From positions 1,674,001 through 1,738,000 of the forward strand of contig JADJBV010000001.1 in NCBI GenBank assembly GCA_016703535.1: DNA of 64,000 nucleotides, read 5' to 3'. A program made the translations under genes and the position numbers. Each line of letters starts with the position of its first letter. The stretch's first letter is position 1. This document shows positions 30,598-39,818 of this stretch, one piece after another. This DNA comes from Deltaproteobacteria bacterium (lineage in GTDB: Bacteria; Myxococcota; Kuafuiibacteriia; Kuafuiibacteriales; Kuafuiibacteriaceae). Below the pieces are notes generated by a model, which was given only the letters and a program-made list of their open reading frames with translations, was not told the DNA's origin and ran no database searches.

Positions 30598-33470
30598 CGC
30601 GGGCCCCCCTCCGCCAAAGCCGCGTCCAGTTCGGTCCAAGAGCCCCGCCTCAAGACCTGCTCGAGGAGGTGGGGCAAGTCGCCGTCGACCGGGCGTTCGG
30701 TTTGGACCCGATCGACGGAGATCTGGCTTCCCTTGTCCGAGTCCAAGGCCAACTTGGCCTCGGCGATGAAGACCTCGCTGCCGCCGATGCGGCTTCTGCC
30801 ACCGTAGCGGATGGCTTTGCGGCGGGCCCGCAGCCCTTGTTCGACCCGGAAGATCAGGCTCCTCAGGACGGTCACCTCGGAGGCGTTTTTGGCCAACACC
30901 CCCGCCTTGGCGTCGGCCACCAGCAGGCCGTGGGCCGTGAGCCGGGTCTCCTCGCCGGCCGAGATGCCGTTGCTGGTGCAGCCGGTCAGCAAGCTGTCTT
31001 GCAAACGCAGCTCGGCGCCCATCAGATCCAAGCAGTCATCGCCGGCGGCGTGGACCCAAAGGCCCCGCAAGTTACCTTGCACAAACTCGAGATCGATCCC
31101 GTCGGTGGGGGCGCCCTCGATCCGCAACTCGTGGAGCTCCAGGCCCCTTACCCCGTTGGCGTGGAGGACGTCTTCGGCCGAGGAGGTGTTGCGGATGACC
31201 CAGTCTTCGAGCAGCAGATCCGCGCTGTCGTGGAGGTTGACCACCCCGGTGTAGTCGACCGCCGCGGCCTGGGCCCGGCTGCCCCCCTCAACCACCCACG
31301 CGACCAGGCGAGATCCCGCGGTGTTTGGGCCTTGCAGCGCCAAACCTCCGAAGGGGGTTTCGGCGACTCGCCGCACCACCCGGATCGGCGCCACGCTGGT
31401 GCCGATCGCCTCGACCGGCCCGTGGAAGATCAAGGAGGCCCCGGGACCCAAGCGGAGTTCGGTGCCGGCTTTGATTTGGACCGACTCGCTGGCCAAAAAC
31501 TCCCGACCTTCGGGGAGCTCGACGGGGCCCGGGCCCAAGGTGATGGCCCGGGGTGGGGGAGGCTCGGGATAGGACCAGGGGTGAGGGGCCTCTTCCCCCA
31601 GGCGCAACCGAGGCACGGCCTGGGGCCCCGCGGTGGCGGTCGCGATCGGCGAGAGGGGGCGGGCCGGTCCCCCCAACTCGAGGCGAACCGAGGCCGAGGT
31701 GATCAAACTTGAGAGGACCAGGTTGCCTCCGGTCGGCGCACAACCTTGGGCCTTGATGAAGAAGTTGTACCGGGTGGGCACGGGTTCGGCCAGGGTGCGG
31801 CCACGCTTCGGCGAAGGGTCGGGGTGGGGCAGGAGCCGGGCCCGGGCGGTTAAAGTGCGGCGCCCGGTCGGTCGGTCACTTTCGCCGAAGGATCCGTGGG
31901 CGACCGCGACCTCGGTCGGATCCAAGATCCCGTCTTGATCGAGATCCGGGTGCACCGAATAATTGCCGGCGCAGGGCCCGCTGACCTGCCAACGTTCGAT
32001 CTGGTAGGCGGCGTGGCCTCGGATCTCCAACTCGTAGCGACCCAGGTGACCTTGAGCGTCGGGGAGGAAGGTCCCCCGGCCCAAGGACAGGCCCGGATCT
32101 TCGAGGGTGTCGAGCAAAAACCGGCTCCGGGACGCCAGGCCCTCCAGCTCCGCTTCGGCGGCCAAACGCCAGCGATCCATGGTCATGGGGCGCAGGAAAA
32201 AGCGGTGCACCTTGGTGGCCCGAGGCAACAACTTGTAGGCGTCCCAGTAGGGATCGGCGGCCAACTCGTCGGCCATGGCCTCCATCGCCGCCACGGCCCG
32301 GGCCCGGATCGCGGGCACCGAAGCCCCCTGGGTGAGGAGTTGGTAGATGGCCCGGTCCCGACGCGCCAAATAGTCGGGGGTCATCTTCAGCCGGAGCAGC
32401 AGCGGGTGATCGACCAGGTTGAAGCCTGCTTCATGTTGGAAGCCGCGGAAGCTGAAAGCCACCGGCTCGAGCTTGCCGCGGTAGGGATCGGCGTAGATCT
32501 TTTGGTTGGAGTAGTAGTCGTGTTCGCTGCCGGCGAAGATCACGTCTAGGGCGTCGAAGAGGGCCCAACGCGGCAGGTCCAGCTCGGTCTCGGCGTAGCG
32601 GGCGAACTCCAAGTGGCTGGCGCCGTTGATCGCCGCCAAAAAGCGCAAGAGCTCTCGCCGATCTTCGGGGTGTTCTTGGTCTTTGTCGGCCACCTTCTGC
32701 CAACCCCGGTCGCTCTGAAAGAGGGCGCCGACCTTGGTCGCGGGATCGGTCTCTTCGGTGTCCCCCGAGTACATGTTGCCCGGGATCCGCTGGCCCCGGC
32801 GGATCAGGGTCTCGTCCGGCTGAGGCACAAAGCGGAACACGCCGAGGTCGTGGTTGTTGAGCCGCACCCAAACCGGCTGAAGTTCGGGGGCGAGGAGGCC
32901 CTGCTCCCGGGCCAGGTCCAAGATCAGCTGGTCTTCGAGGCCAAAGGGCGTCGGATCATTGAGCAGGTTGAAGGTCCGGATGCCGTCGAGCAGGTCCCCG
33001 CGCTTCAGCTGGATCTTGAGGGACTTTTGGGCGCCCAAGGTCTGCCACGCTTGTTCACCGCGGTAGCGGACGTTGACCTCGTGGACCCGACCGTCCTTCT
33101 CCAAGAGGCCTTTGACGTATTCGTTGCTTTCGCCGTCTTGGGCCAGCTGTTGGTCCAGGCGATCCAAGTTGTCGCGGCTCAGGGAGAGGGCGATGGTGGG
33201 CAGGCCGCCGTGGTCCGGCCGGGCCGGCAGGGTCAACCACTTCAGGTCGCGGTGGAGCTCATCATAAAGGGCGATCTGGTAGAGGCTGAGATCCACGCCG
33301 CCCTTTTCACCCATGGCGCGGCGATAACGATCGACCGAAGCCCAGGCCGACCAGGCGAACCAGAGGGTGCCCACCAACAGGGGCGCGGCCAGGATCAGGC
33401 CGGGGAGCAGGCCCAGCTTGTAGATCCGCCGGCCAACCCGGGAGGAGATTTCGAAGTCGTTCTCGAACAA
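30594..33470 (-). CDS. CotH-family protein with C-terminal beta-helix domain
   Basis: This 958-aa protein is anchored by one TM helix (about 22-46) with the rest presumably outside. Residues ~85-440 resemble CotH, the spore-coat protein-kinase family: VNVRYRGEQAWQTLGAQKSL, then a WALFDALDVIFAGSEHDYY region and FSFRGFQHEAGFNLVDHP. Residues ~650-930 contain repeated short strands (LLLEDWVIRNTSSAEDVLHA, DGIDLEFVQGNLRGLWVHAA) typical of a right-handed parallel beta-helix. The start is TTG 33470, with weak support. It begins a coupled operon with a membrane protein, VTC and DUF4956. The phosphoacceptor, if any, is unknown. Confidence 0.82.
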   Translation of the reverse strand: MFENDFEISSRVGRRIYKLGLLPGLILAAPLLVGTLWFAWSAWASVDRYRRAMGEKGGVDLSLYQIALYDELHRDLKWLTLPARPDHGGLPTIALSLSRDNLDRLDQQLAQDGESNEYVKGLLEKDGRVHEVNVRYRGEQAWQTLGAQKSLKIQLKRGDLLDGIRTFNLLNDPTPFGLEDQLILDLAREQGLLAPELQPVWVRLNNHDLGVFRFVPQPDETLIRRGQRIPGNMYSGDTEETDPATKVGALFQSDRGWQKVADKDQEHPEDRRELLRFLAAINGASHLEFARYAETELDLPRWALFDALDVIFAGSEHDYYSNQKIYADPYRGKLEPVAFSFRGFQHEAGFNLVDHPLLLRLKMTPDYLARRDRAIYQLLTQGASVPAIRARAVAAMEAMADELAADPYWDAYKLLPRATKVHRFFLRPMTMDRWRLAAEAELEGLASRSRFLLDTLEDPGLSLGRGTFLPDAQGHLGRYELEIRGHAAYQIERWQVSGPCAGNYSVHPDLDQDGILDPTEVAVAHGSFGESDRPTGRRTLTARARLLPHPDPSPKRGRTLAEPVPTRYNFFIKAQGCAPTGGNLVLSSLITSASVRLELGGPARPLSPIATATAGPQAVPRLRLGEEAPHPWSYPEPPPPRAITLGPGPVELPEGREFLASESVQIKAGTELRLGPGASLIFHGPVEAIGTSVAPIRVVRRVAETPFGGLALQGPNTAGSRLVAWVVEGGSRAQAAAVDYTGVVNLHDSADLLLEDWVIRNTSSAEDVLHANGVRGLELHELRIEGAPTDGIDLEFVQGNLRGLWVHAAGDDCLDLMGAELRLQDSLLTGCTSNGISAGEETRLTAHGLLVADAKAGVLAKNASEVTVLRSLIFRVEQGLRARRKAIRYGGRSRIGGSEVFIAEAKLALDSDKGSQISVDRVQTERPVDGDLPHLLEQVLRRGSWTELDAALAEGGPR

Positions 33471-33570
33471 GGGGTGGGCCCGGCGGGGAGCTTAACTTCG
33501 CCCACAACCCGCCAAAAGGGTCGCCTTTTGTCTGCAGATACCGGCCTCGGCTTGGACCTGGGCCAAAATT

Positions 33571-35580
33571 TCAGGGCGCTTGGGCGGGGTAGGGTCGGGC
33601 CTGCTTCACCAGCAGCTTGACCTGGCCCGGTGTGTCTTCGTCGTCGAACTTGAACTCCACGTCCATGGCGTACCAACCGGTGTGGCCCCCGGCCGGGCCG
33701 TAGGCGGGTGAAAAGCGCTGGTGGATCGCCGAGAGGGCCTGACCCAGCTCGTACAGTTGAGCGGGGCTCAAGACGGTTTGGCCGCTGGGGGCCACGTTGG
33801 AGCGGGACAGGTAGGTGATCGGCTGGCCCGGCTGGTCGTAGAGGTAGATGATCTGATCGCTGGTGGTGCCGGCCGGCGGGTGCACCACCTCGACCTCGCC
33901 GCCGAACTGGACGTTGATGAAGAAGCCGGGCTGGAGGCCGCCGCTGTCGAAAGGGTTGGCGGTGATGGCCACGCCGTTGGCCTCTTCGGCGGGGAAGTTG
34001 CGGTGGACCAAAAGGGCCATCACCACCGAGAGGTGATCGATGCCGTGGTAGGCGCGCTCCTCGAAGGTCCGAAAGAGCCAGATGCTGGCCCAGCTGTCCC
34101 GGATCGCGTCGAGGACGTCGTCCCAGTCGGCGGGATCACCGGTGTGGGACTCGTAGCAGCCGGCGCAGGGGAAGCCGTCCAGGTCTTCGCTGTTGGTGCT
34201 GGTGCGAAACCGCAGGCTTTGACCGGGGAACTCGGCGTCCATCTTGGCGCGCAAGGCAACTTGCAGTTCGGCCGAGACGGTCGCGGTGCCCATGGCCCGG
34301 CGCAAGGCGGCCAGCCGTTGATCTCGGACCATGGGCCGGTCGATGAACTCCGGATCGGCCAACATGGCCCGCACCTGCTCGGTGAAGCCGTTCTGCTCCA
34401 TGAACTGCACGTAGTAGTAGGCCGGGATCGTGAAGGCCTTTCGCACCGGCAGGCCTTCGGTCTTGGCCAAGACGGAGTAGTGGGCCGCCTTGCCCCCAAA
34501 GGCTGGGATCGCCGCCTTGATCGCCTCCCGCAGGCCAGCGGGGCCTTCTTCGGTGATGGCCTCGATGTCGACCAACGCCCGGACCGAAGGATCGACCGCC
34601 TGCAGCTCCACCGGCGTGGGGCGGTGGGCCTCCCAAAAGGCGTCGGCTTCTTCGCGGCTGACCGGGCGGACGCTCCAAGTCGAGGCCCCGACCACCAGCT
34701 CCACCCACTGACCATCGAGGGCCAAAAGTTCGGGGTGGGTGGTGGCGCCCTTGAGGCCCATGTTGGGGGTCTGGCGGTTTCGGGAGAGCACGTTGATGTG
34801 AGAAAGCGGCGTCTGAAACTCCTGGGTGATGATGCCGCTGACCACCGAGATGTCGTTGGGGACCACGTCCAGGACCACGATCTCTCGAAAGTCGACGTAT
34901 TGGGTGGCCAGATCGGCGGCGTTGATGAAGCGCAGCCGACCCATGGCCGAGGTCAGGTTCAGGGGTTGGTAGTCGATGCCTTGATAGAGATCCTCGGTGC
35001 TGCGGATCGGGATGCCGCTGAGCCGGGTCGCTTCAGCCGCCACTGCGGTCGAGGTCGGGTGGAAGGTGAGGATGGGGCCGAACCAGGTGTGCGCGGCCAC
35101 CGCCTGGAAAAGTTGGGCGATCATCGGGGCCGAGGCGGTGTCGTAAGGCGCGATCTCCAGGGCCCAGGTCTTGGGCCCCTCGTAGTAGGTCACCGCGCCC
35201 AAGACGAAGCGGCGATCCGGGGAAAAATATTCGGTCTGGTTGAACTCGGCCAAACTCGGGACCAAAGGCCGACCGTTGCCGGAGAGCTGGGCCGAGGTGA
35301 AGGCGTAGTGGATCGGGTAGGTCTGGCTGTTTTGGAAGTAGAGGGTCTGATCGTGCTGATCGAAGACCACCTTCACCGAACGGGCCCCCGGGATGCTGGT
35401 GTCCAGGGGTTCGGAGGCCAAGGCCTCGAAGTCCAGGCGGCAGTTGATCTCGGGCAGTGAGGCCGGGGCCACGCCGGCGACGGCGCATGGGCCTTCGACG
35501 AGTTCGGCCGGCGTCGGGGGAGGCGCCTCTTCGGCCCCACATCCCAGGAGGATGGATAATATAACCAAACGGTTATGCAT
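33571..35580 (-). CDS. Lipoprotein with permuted PEP-synthase-like ATP-grasp domain
   Basis: This 669-aa protein begins with a lipoprotein signal (VILSILLGCGAEE, lipobox Cys15), so it is exported. A His-domain-like segment FQTPLSHINVLSRNRQTPNM is followed by an ATP-grasp PEP/pyruvate-binding region: FGGKAAHYSVLAKTEGLPV, LRFRTSTNSEDLDGF, VHRNFPAEEANGVAITANP and KLLVKQARPYP. This is the same order as in its paralogue at the left edge of the window. It has no PEP barrel. ATG 35580 is chosen because it creates the signal peptide. It lies 8 bp after the lectin-like gene and about 100 bp before CotH. The substrate is unknown, and ATP is not expected outside the cytoplasm. Confidence 0.85.
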   Translation of the reverse strand: MHNRLVILSILLGCGAEEAPPPTPAELVEGPCAVAGVAPASLPEINCRLDFEALASEPLDTSIPGARSVKVVFDQHDQTLYFQNSQTYPIHYAFTSAQLSGNGRPLVPSLAEFNQTEYFSPDRRFVLGAVTYYEGPKTWALEIAPYDTASAPMIAQLFQAVAAHTWFGPILTFHPTSTAVAAEATRLSGIPIRSTEDLYQGIDYQPLNLTSAMGRLRFINAADLATQYVDFREIVVLDVVPNDISVVSGIITQEFQTPLSHINVLSRNRQTPNMGLKGATTHPELLALDGQWVELVVGASTWSVRPVSREEADAFWEAHRPTPVELQAVDPSVRALVDIEAITEEGPAGLREAIKAAIPAFGGKAAHYSVLAKTEGLPVRKAFTIPAYYYVQFMEQNGFTEQVRAMLADPEFIDRPMVRDQRLAALRRAMGTATVSAELQVALRAKMDAEFPGQSLRFRTSTNSEDLDGFPCAGCYESHTGDPADWDDVLDAIRDSWASIWLFRTFEERAYHGIDHLSVVMALLVHRNFPAEEANGVAITANPFDSGGLQPGFFINVQFGGEVEVVHPPAGTTSDQIIYLYDQPGQPITYLSRSNVAPSGQTVLSPAQLYELGQALSAIHQRFSPAYGPAGGHTGWYAMDVEFKFDDEDTPGQVKLLVKQARPYPAQAP

Positions 35581-35588
35581 CAAGGACC

Positions 35589-36530
35589 TCAGGGGACCAG
35601 CGAAAAGCAGTAGAGGGCGCCGTACCCGCCGCCACAGCCGACGCCGTTGCAGTTGGGGGCGCCGGGGCCGTTCTGGAGCAGGTTGACCACCGCGGCGCAG
35701 CCCGCGACCGGGTGGGCCCGGATCCAACTTTGGCCACTCATCGCGGGCCAAGAGTGCCCACAGTTGGGGCGACCGGTGTTGGGTTCGGTGGTCGTCCAGT
35801 CGTTGCAGGTGGCCGCGGCGCCGCCGCCTTGGAACTGGCCGGCGGCGTTGGAGCCGGTCAAGACGTCGTGGTTGTCGGCGGTGCTCCCCGGAGAAGGTCC
35901 GGGTTGGTTGCGTTGGCTTTCGCCTCGTTCGTTGGGGAGGTCGTTCCGGATCTGGGCGTCGGCCGCGGGCCGATTGGCTGAGCTCAGGCCGGCCAGATCA
36001 TTGGCGACCAAACGACCGTTTCGATCGTACCAAGGACCGTCGCCGATCCGATCGATGGCGTGGAGCGGGCCGCCGTTGGGGCCGCCGGTGGAGGCGCTGA
36101 GGAAGGCTCGCCATGGCTTTTGACCGGCGCCGGGCATCCCCAGCTCAGCGATGGCGGCGCAGATCCGGTCTGCCCCTTCGACGCCGACGGCGCCGCCGTA
36201 GCTGAGGTTCCCGCCGAAGCCATTGTCGCTGCCGGACAACAGGACCATGGCCTCTAGGCTGGTGACGAAGAAGCTGAAGTAGACCGGGGGCTCGCCCGAG
36301 TCGGGTGGCACGCCGTCATCGGTGGGTTCGGCGTCCGCCTCGACTCCGGCGTCGTTCACTTCGCCGCTGTCGAGAACTCCGCTGTCGATCCCCGATCCGA
36401 GATCCCCGCCGCCGAGATCGCCGATGGATGCGTCCGGGAGGGCCGCGTCGTCCTCGAGCGGGGAGGTGCCTTCGGTGCAGCAGGCCAGCGAAAAGAGGAG
36501 GGCGAGGAGCCATGGCGTGGGGCGCTTCAT
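35589..36530 (-). CDS. Lectin-like (DUF1554-type) lipoprotein
   Basis: This 313-aa secreted lipoprotein has the signal WLLALLFSLACCTEG and an acidic Asp/Gly-rich stalk (about 25-85). Residues ~88-313 form a cysteine-containing globular domain: ADRICAAIAELGMPGAGQKP, WRAFLSASTGGPN, then CNDWTTTEPNTGRPNCGHSW, and GCGGGYGALYCFSLVP at the end. This matches the DUF1554/endostatin-like C-type-lectin fold found in surface proteins of myxobacteria and leptospires. The ligand is unknown. An AAGGAG ribosome-binding site precedes the ATG. The PEP-like lipoprotein gene follows after 8 bp, so the two form an operon. Confidence 0.8.
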   Translation of the reverse strand: MKRPTPWLLALLFSLACCTEGTSPLEDDAALPDASIGDLGGGDLGSGIDSGVLDSGEVNDAGVEADAEPTDDGVPPDSGEPPVYFSFFVTSLEAMVLLSGSDNGFGGNLSYGGAVGVEGADRICAAIAELGMPGAGQKPWRAFLSASTGGPNGGPLHAIDRIGDGPWYDRNGRLVANDLAGLSSANRPAADAQIRNDLPNERGESQRNQPGPSPGSTADNHDVLTGSNAAGQFQGGGAAATCNDWTTTEPNTGRPNCGHSWPAMSGQSWIRAHPVAGCAAVVNLLQNGPGAPNCNGVGCGGGYGALYCFSLVP

Positions 36531-36753
36531 GCGGGAGGTCTCCTTGGTCGGCTGGGGGCGGAAGGCCGGTCGCGTCGAAGGGCCCGGGGTGAGTGTCGCG
36601 TCGCCATCGAACCTTCGATGAACGCCCCGACCGGGGCGATCGGGGGGACGTTAACGGGGGTGTCTTGCGGGTCCGTCACCGAGATGTTGCAGAATATTAA
36701 CCCAGGGCCAACCGGGCGATCGGCGCCTCGACCCCTGGTGTAGGCTGCTGGCC

Positions 36754-37455
36754 ATGGAGGAGCAGCTCCGGGCCGTGTTGATCGAAGACGATGAACGCCT
36801 GGCGCGGCTGACCGCCCGTTATCTGGAGAGCCACGGCGTAGTCGTGACCTGGGCACCCGATGGCCGCGAAGGTTTGGCCCAGACCCTGCGGGACCCGCCC
36901 GACGTGGTGCTGCTGGATCTGATGTTGCCCGGTTTGGATGGCCTGTCGGTGTGCCGGGAGCTGCGGGCCAAGTCCGACGTGCCGATCTTGATGTTGACCG
37001 CCCGAGAAGAGGAGGCCGATCGGGTGGTGGGCCTGGAGCTCGGCGCCGACGACTACATCATCAAGCCCTTCTCCAGCCGCGAACTCTTGGCCCGGATCCG
37101 GGCCCACGTGCGGCGGGCGAGGGGGCGGGTGGGGCCACCGGCCCGGCGGATCGTGGTCGGGCCCTTGTCCTTGGATCCGGCGGCCCTGCAGGCGACCCTC
37201 AACGGCGTGGTGTTGGTGTTGACCACCCACGAGTTCTCCATCCTCAAGGCCCTGGCCGAAAACGCGGGCCGGGTCTTGAGCCGAGAGCAGCTGCTTTATT
37301 TGTCCCGAGGCAACGCCGAGGACTCCTTCGATCGTTCGATCGACGTCCACGTCTCCCGGTTGCGGGCCAAGTTGGGCGATGACTCTCGCAGCCCCCGTTT
37401 GCTCAAGACCGTGCGGGGCGTCGGTTACCTGTTGGCGGTGGAGCCTCACGAATGA
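36754..37455 (+). CDS. OmpR-family response regulator
   Basis: This 233-aa DNA-binding regulator has a receiver domain (about 5-118) with the acidic pair near the N-terminus (VLIEDDE), the phosphoacceptor Asp55 in LLDLMLPGLDG, Thr in MLTAREE and Lys104 in IIKPFSSREL. A winged-helix Trans_reg_C domain (about 130-230) follows, with LTTHEFSILKALAENAGRVL, then DRSIDVHVSRLRAKLGDD and VRGVGYLL. Its stop overlaps the histidine kinase ATG (ATGA), so they form a cognate pair. Target genes are unknown; the divergent lipoprotein cluster starts 223 bp away. Confidence 0.95.
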   Translation: MEEQLRAVLIEDDERLARLTARYLESHGVVVTWAPDGREGLAQTLRDPPDVVLLDLMLPGLDGLSVCRELRAKSDVPILMLTAREEEADRVVGLELGADDYIIKPFSSRELLARIRAHVRRARGRVGPPARRIVVGPLSLDPAALQATLNGVVLVLTTHEFSILKALAENAGRVLSREQLLYLSRGNAEDSFDRSIDVHVSRLRAKLGDDSRSPRLLKTVRGVGYLLAVEPHE

Positions 37456-38930
37456 ACCCGGGTCCCCGGCGTTTGGTGCTGCGCATCTACCTGGTGACCA
37501 CCGCCCAGGTGTTGGCGATCTTGTTGGCGGTCGGGGTGGTGGGCTGGTTGACCTTCGCGCCGCCGGAACGAGGGGGCCCTCGGGGTGGCCGGGTTCGTTT
37601 TCTCCTCGACGCGATCGCCCAACGGGCGCCGGACCGGACCGCGATGGAAGAGGAGGCCAAGCGGGTTTCGGGGGTGCTGCGGGCCGAGGTCACTGTCTAT
37701 GGGCCGAAGGGTGAGTTGTTCTTTTCCACCGAAGAACCCCCGTTGCCGTACCCGAGCGGCGGTTGTCCCAACACATTTGATCCGGGGCCGAGGCCCCACG
37801 ATCACGGGCCGGACGGCCGGGATCTGCGGCCACATCCGCCGCCGGTGATCGCCATGCCCCTGGGCGCCTTGGACGCCTGTGGGGTGGTGCGCCTGGGCAG
37901 GCCCGGGCCGCCGCCGCCGCTCCTTTGGCAGACCGTGGTGGCGGTGGTGGTGGCTTTGGTCGGGGCCGGGATCGCCTCGGTGTTGTTGGCCCGGGCCTTG
38001 TCGCGGCCGCTCCAGACCTTGATCGGTACCGCCCAAGCGTTGGGCAGAGGAGACCTCAGCGCCCGGGCTCGGCTGAAGCGCACCGATGAGTTGGGCCAAG
38101 TGGGAGAGGCCTTCGACGAGATGGCCGATCGCTTGACCCAGCTGCTCCGCTCTCAACAAGAGCTGTTGGCCAACGTCTCTCACGAGCTGCGGACGCCCTT
38201 GGCCCGGATCCGGGTGGCCCTGGATCTGGCGGCCGAAGGCGACGCCACCACCGCCAAAGAGGCGCTCCGAGAGATCGACGAAGATCTGGGGGAGTTGCAG
38301 CGCCTGGTCGCCGACGTGTTGTCGATGGCCCGGCTGGATCTTTCGGCGGGGCGGGTGGGTTCGGCGGTGCCGCCCTTGAGGGAGGAGATCTTCGATGCCC
38401 GAGCTCTGCTGGAGCGCTCGTCCCAGCGATTTTTGGCGAAACAAACGGGGCGCCAACTGGTGCTCGTGGCCCCCGATCCCCAACCTTCGCTCCGGGGTGA
38501 TCCGATCTTGTTGCGAAGGGCTTTGGACAACCTGTTGGACAACGCCGCCCAATACTCCGAAGCCGGCACGCCGGTGGTTCTGCGGGCCCAAGGGGAGGGC
38601 GATCAGTGGGTGCTGGTGGTGATCGATCGCGGCATCGGCATCGCCCCCGAACACCTGGCCCAGGTCGGCACGCCGTTTTTTCGCACCGACTGGAGCCGGG
38701 CCCGACGCACCGGCGGCTTGGGCCTGGGGCTTTCGTTGGCGAAGCGGATCTTGGAGGCCCACGGCGGGCGCTTGGACCTGGCCAGCACCGTGGGCCAGGG
38801 CACCACCGTGACCTTGCGGATCCCGATCGCGGTTCCCTTGGGAGAGCACCCGGGCCAAAAGGCGTCAGAGCAGGCCGGCCCGCTCCAGGTTGCCCCGGAT
38901 CCGGGCCTCGACGTCGCCGACCACCGGTAA
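37452..38930 (+). CDS. Sensor histidine kinase (HAMP, HisKA, HATPase_c)
   Basis: This 492-aa inner-membrane kinase resembles CpxA/EnvZ in layout. TM1 is at about 11-36, a Pro/Gly-rich periplasmic sensor with a His/Pro/Asp stretch (GPRPHDHGPDGRDLRPHPPP) follows, and TM2 is at about 157-180. Then come HAMP (about 182-232), the dimerisation box ANVSHELRTPLARI with His244, the N box LDNLLDNAAQYS, G1 DRGIGIAPEHL and G2 TGGLGLGLSLAKRI. The His-rich periplasmic loop would suit metal sensing, but that is a guess. The gene overlaps the response regulator by 4 bp. Its last 66 bp overlap the convergent purC gene. Confidence 0.95.
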   Translation: MNPGPRRLVLRIYLVTTAQVLAILLAVGVVGWLTFAPPERGGPRGGRVRFLLDAIAQRAPDRTAMEEEAKRVSGVLRAEVTVYGPKGELFFSTEEPPLPYPSGGCPNTFDPGPRPHDHGPDGRDLRPHPPPVIAMPLGALDACGVVRLGRPGPPPPLLWQTVVAVVVALVGAGIASVLLARALSRPLQTLIGTAQALGRGDLSARARLKRTDELGQVGEAFDEMADRLTQLLRSQQELLANVSHELRTPLARIRVALDLAAEGDATTAKEALREIDEDLGELQRLVADVLSMARLDLSAGRVGSAVPPLREEIFDARALLERSSQRFLAKQTGRQLVLVAPDPQPSLRGDPILLRRALDNLLDNAAQYSEAGTPVVLRAQGEGDQWVLVVIDRGIGIAPEHLAQVGTPFFRTDWSRARRTGGLGLGLSLAKRILEAHGGRLDLASTVGQGTTVTLRIPIAVPLGEHPGQKASEQAGPLQVAPDPGLDVADHR

Positions 38931-39818
38931 AAAGGCCTGGCCCAACAGCCGTTGGTGAAGTTCGGCGTAACGTTCGGCCAAGGTCACCCGGATCTCGTCG
39001 TCCAAAGCCGGGGGAGTGCCGTGCCCCGAAAAGCCGTGCCGATCGATCAGCCAGCCCCGGAGGTTCTCTTTGTCGAGCATCTCTTGGGCCTGACCCTGGG
39101 CGAACCGTTCGGCGTAGTGGGCGGCCACCCAATAACGAGAAGAGTCGGGGGTGTGGATCTCGTCGATCACCGTGAGGGTGTCGTCGGGGGCCAGGCCCAG
39201 CTCGTATTTGGTGTCGACCAAGATCAGGCCGTGGGCTTGGGCTCGCTGTTGCCCTCGGGCGAAGAGGGCAAAGGCCAACTTCTTGGCGGCCTGGAGTTGG
39301 GCTTCGGTCATCAGGCCTTGGGACAAAATCTGAACTTCGCTGATCGGTTGATCGTGGGTCCCGACCGCGGCCTTGGTGGTGGGGGTCAAGATCGGGGCAG
39401 GGAAGGGCTGGTCCTTTTTCATCCCGCTCGGCAAGGGCACGCCGTAGGCCGAGGCCGTACCCGCCTGGTAGTCCCGGTAGAGGGAGCCGGTCAGGTAGGC
39501 CCGCACCACCATCTCCACCGGAAAAGCGCGGCACTTTTTGGCCACCACCACGTTGGGATCGGGCACCGAAAGCACGTGATTGGGGCCCAGGTCAGCGGTG
39601 GCGGTGAAGGCCGCTTGGGCCAAGGCGTTCAAGATCTGGCCCTTGAACGGGATGGTCCCGAGCACGTGATCGAAGGCGCTCACCCGATCGGTGGTGATGA
39701 TCACCAAGGTGTCGCCCCGGTCGTAGACGTCCCGCACCTTCCCTCGGTACTTGGGGCCGAGGCCTTCGAAGTGGGTCTCGAGGAGGGTGTGGGGCAACTG
39801 GGCGGCGAAGGGGTTCAT
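38865..39818 (-). CDS. purC: Phosphoribosylaminoimidazole-succinocarboxamide synthase
   Basis: This 317-aa cytosolic enzyme is of the longer, yeast-like type. It joins CAIR and aspartate with ATP hydrolysis to give SAICAR in purine synthesis. Conserved elements are GKVRDVYDRGDTLVIITTDR, VSAFDHVLGTIPFKG, VEMVVRAYLTGS and DTKYELG, followed by VIDEIHTPDSSRYW. All the substrate-binding loops appear intact. The ATG overlaps the stop of the creatininase-family gene (ATGA), making a ligase-amidase-purC operon. The 3' end overlaps that of the histidine kinase by 66 bp. Confidence 0.97.
   Translation of the reverse strand: MNPFAAQLPHTLLETHFEGLGPKYRGKVRDVYDRGDTLVIITTDRVSAFDHVLGTIPFKGQILNALAQAAFTATADLGPNHVLSVPDPNVVVAKKCRAFPVEMVVRAYLTGSLYRDYQAGTASAYGVPLPSGMKKDQPFPAPILTPTTKAAVGTHDQPISEVQILSQGLMTEAQLQAAKKLAFALFARGQQRAQAHGLILVDTKYELGLAPDDTLTVIDEIHTPDSSRYWVAAHYAERFAQGQAQEMLDKENLRGWLIDRHGFSGHGTPPALDDEIRVTLAERYAELHQRLLGQAFLPVVGDVEARIRGNLERAGLL

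Noticed and set aside
33515..33545. Terminator between the PEP-like lipoprotein and CotH genes
   Set aside because: A CAAAAGG/CCTTTTG hairpin exists, but no T-tract follows on the minus strand; left as uncertain.
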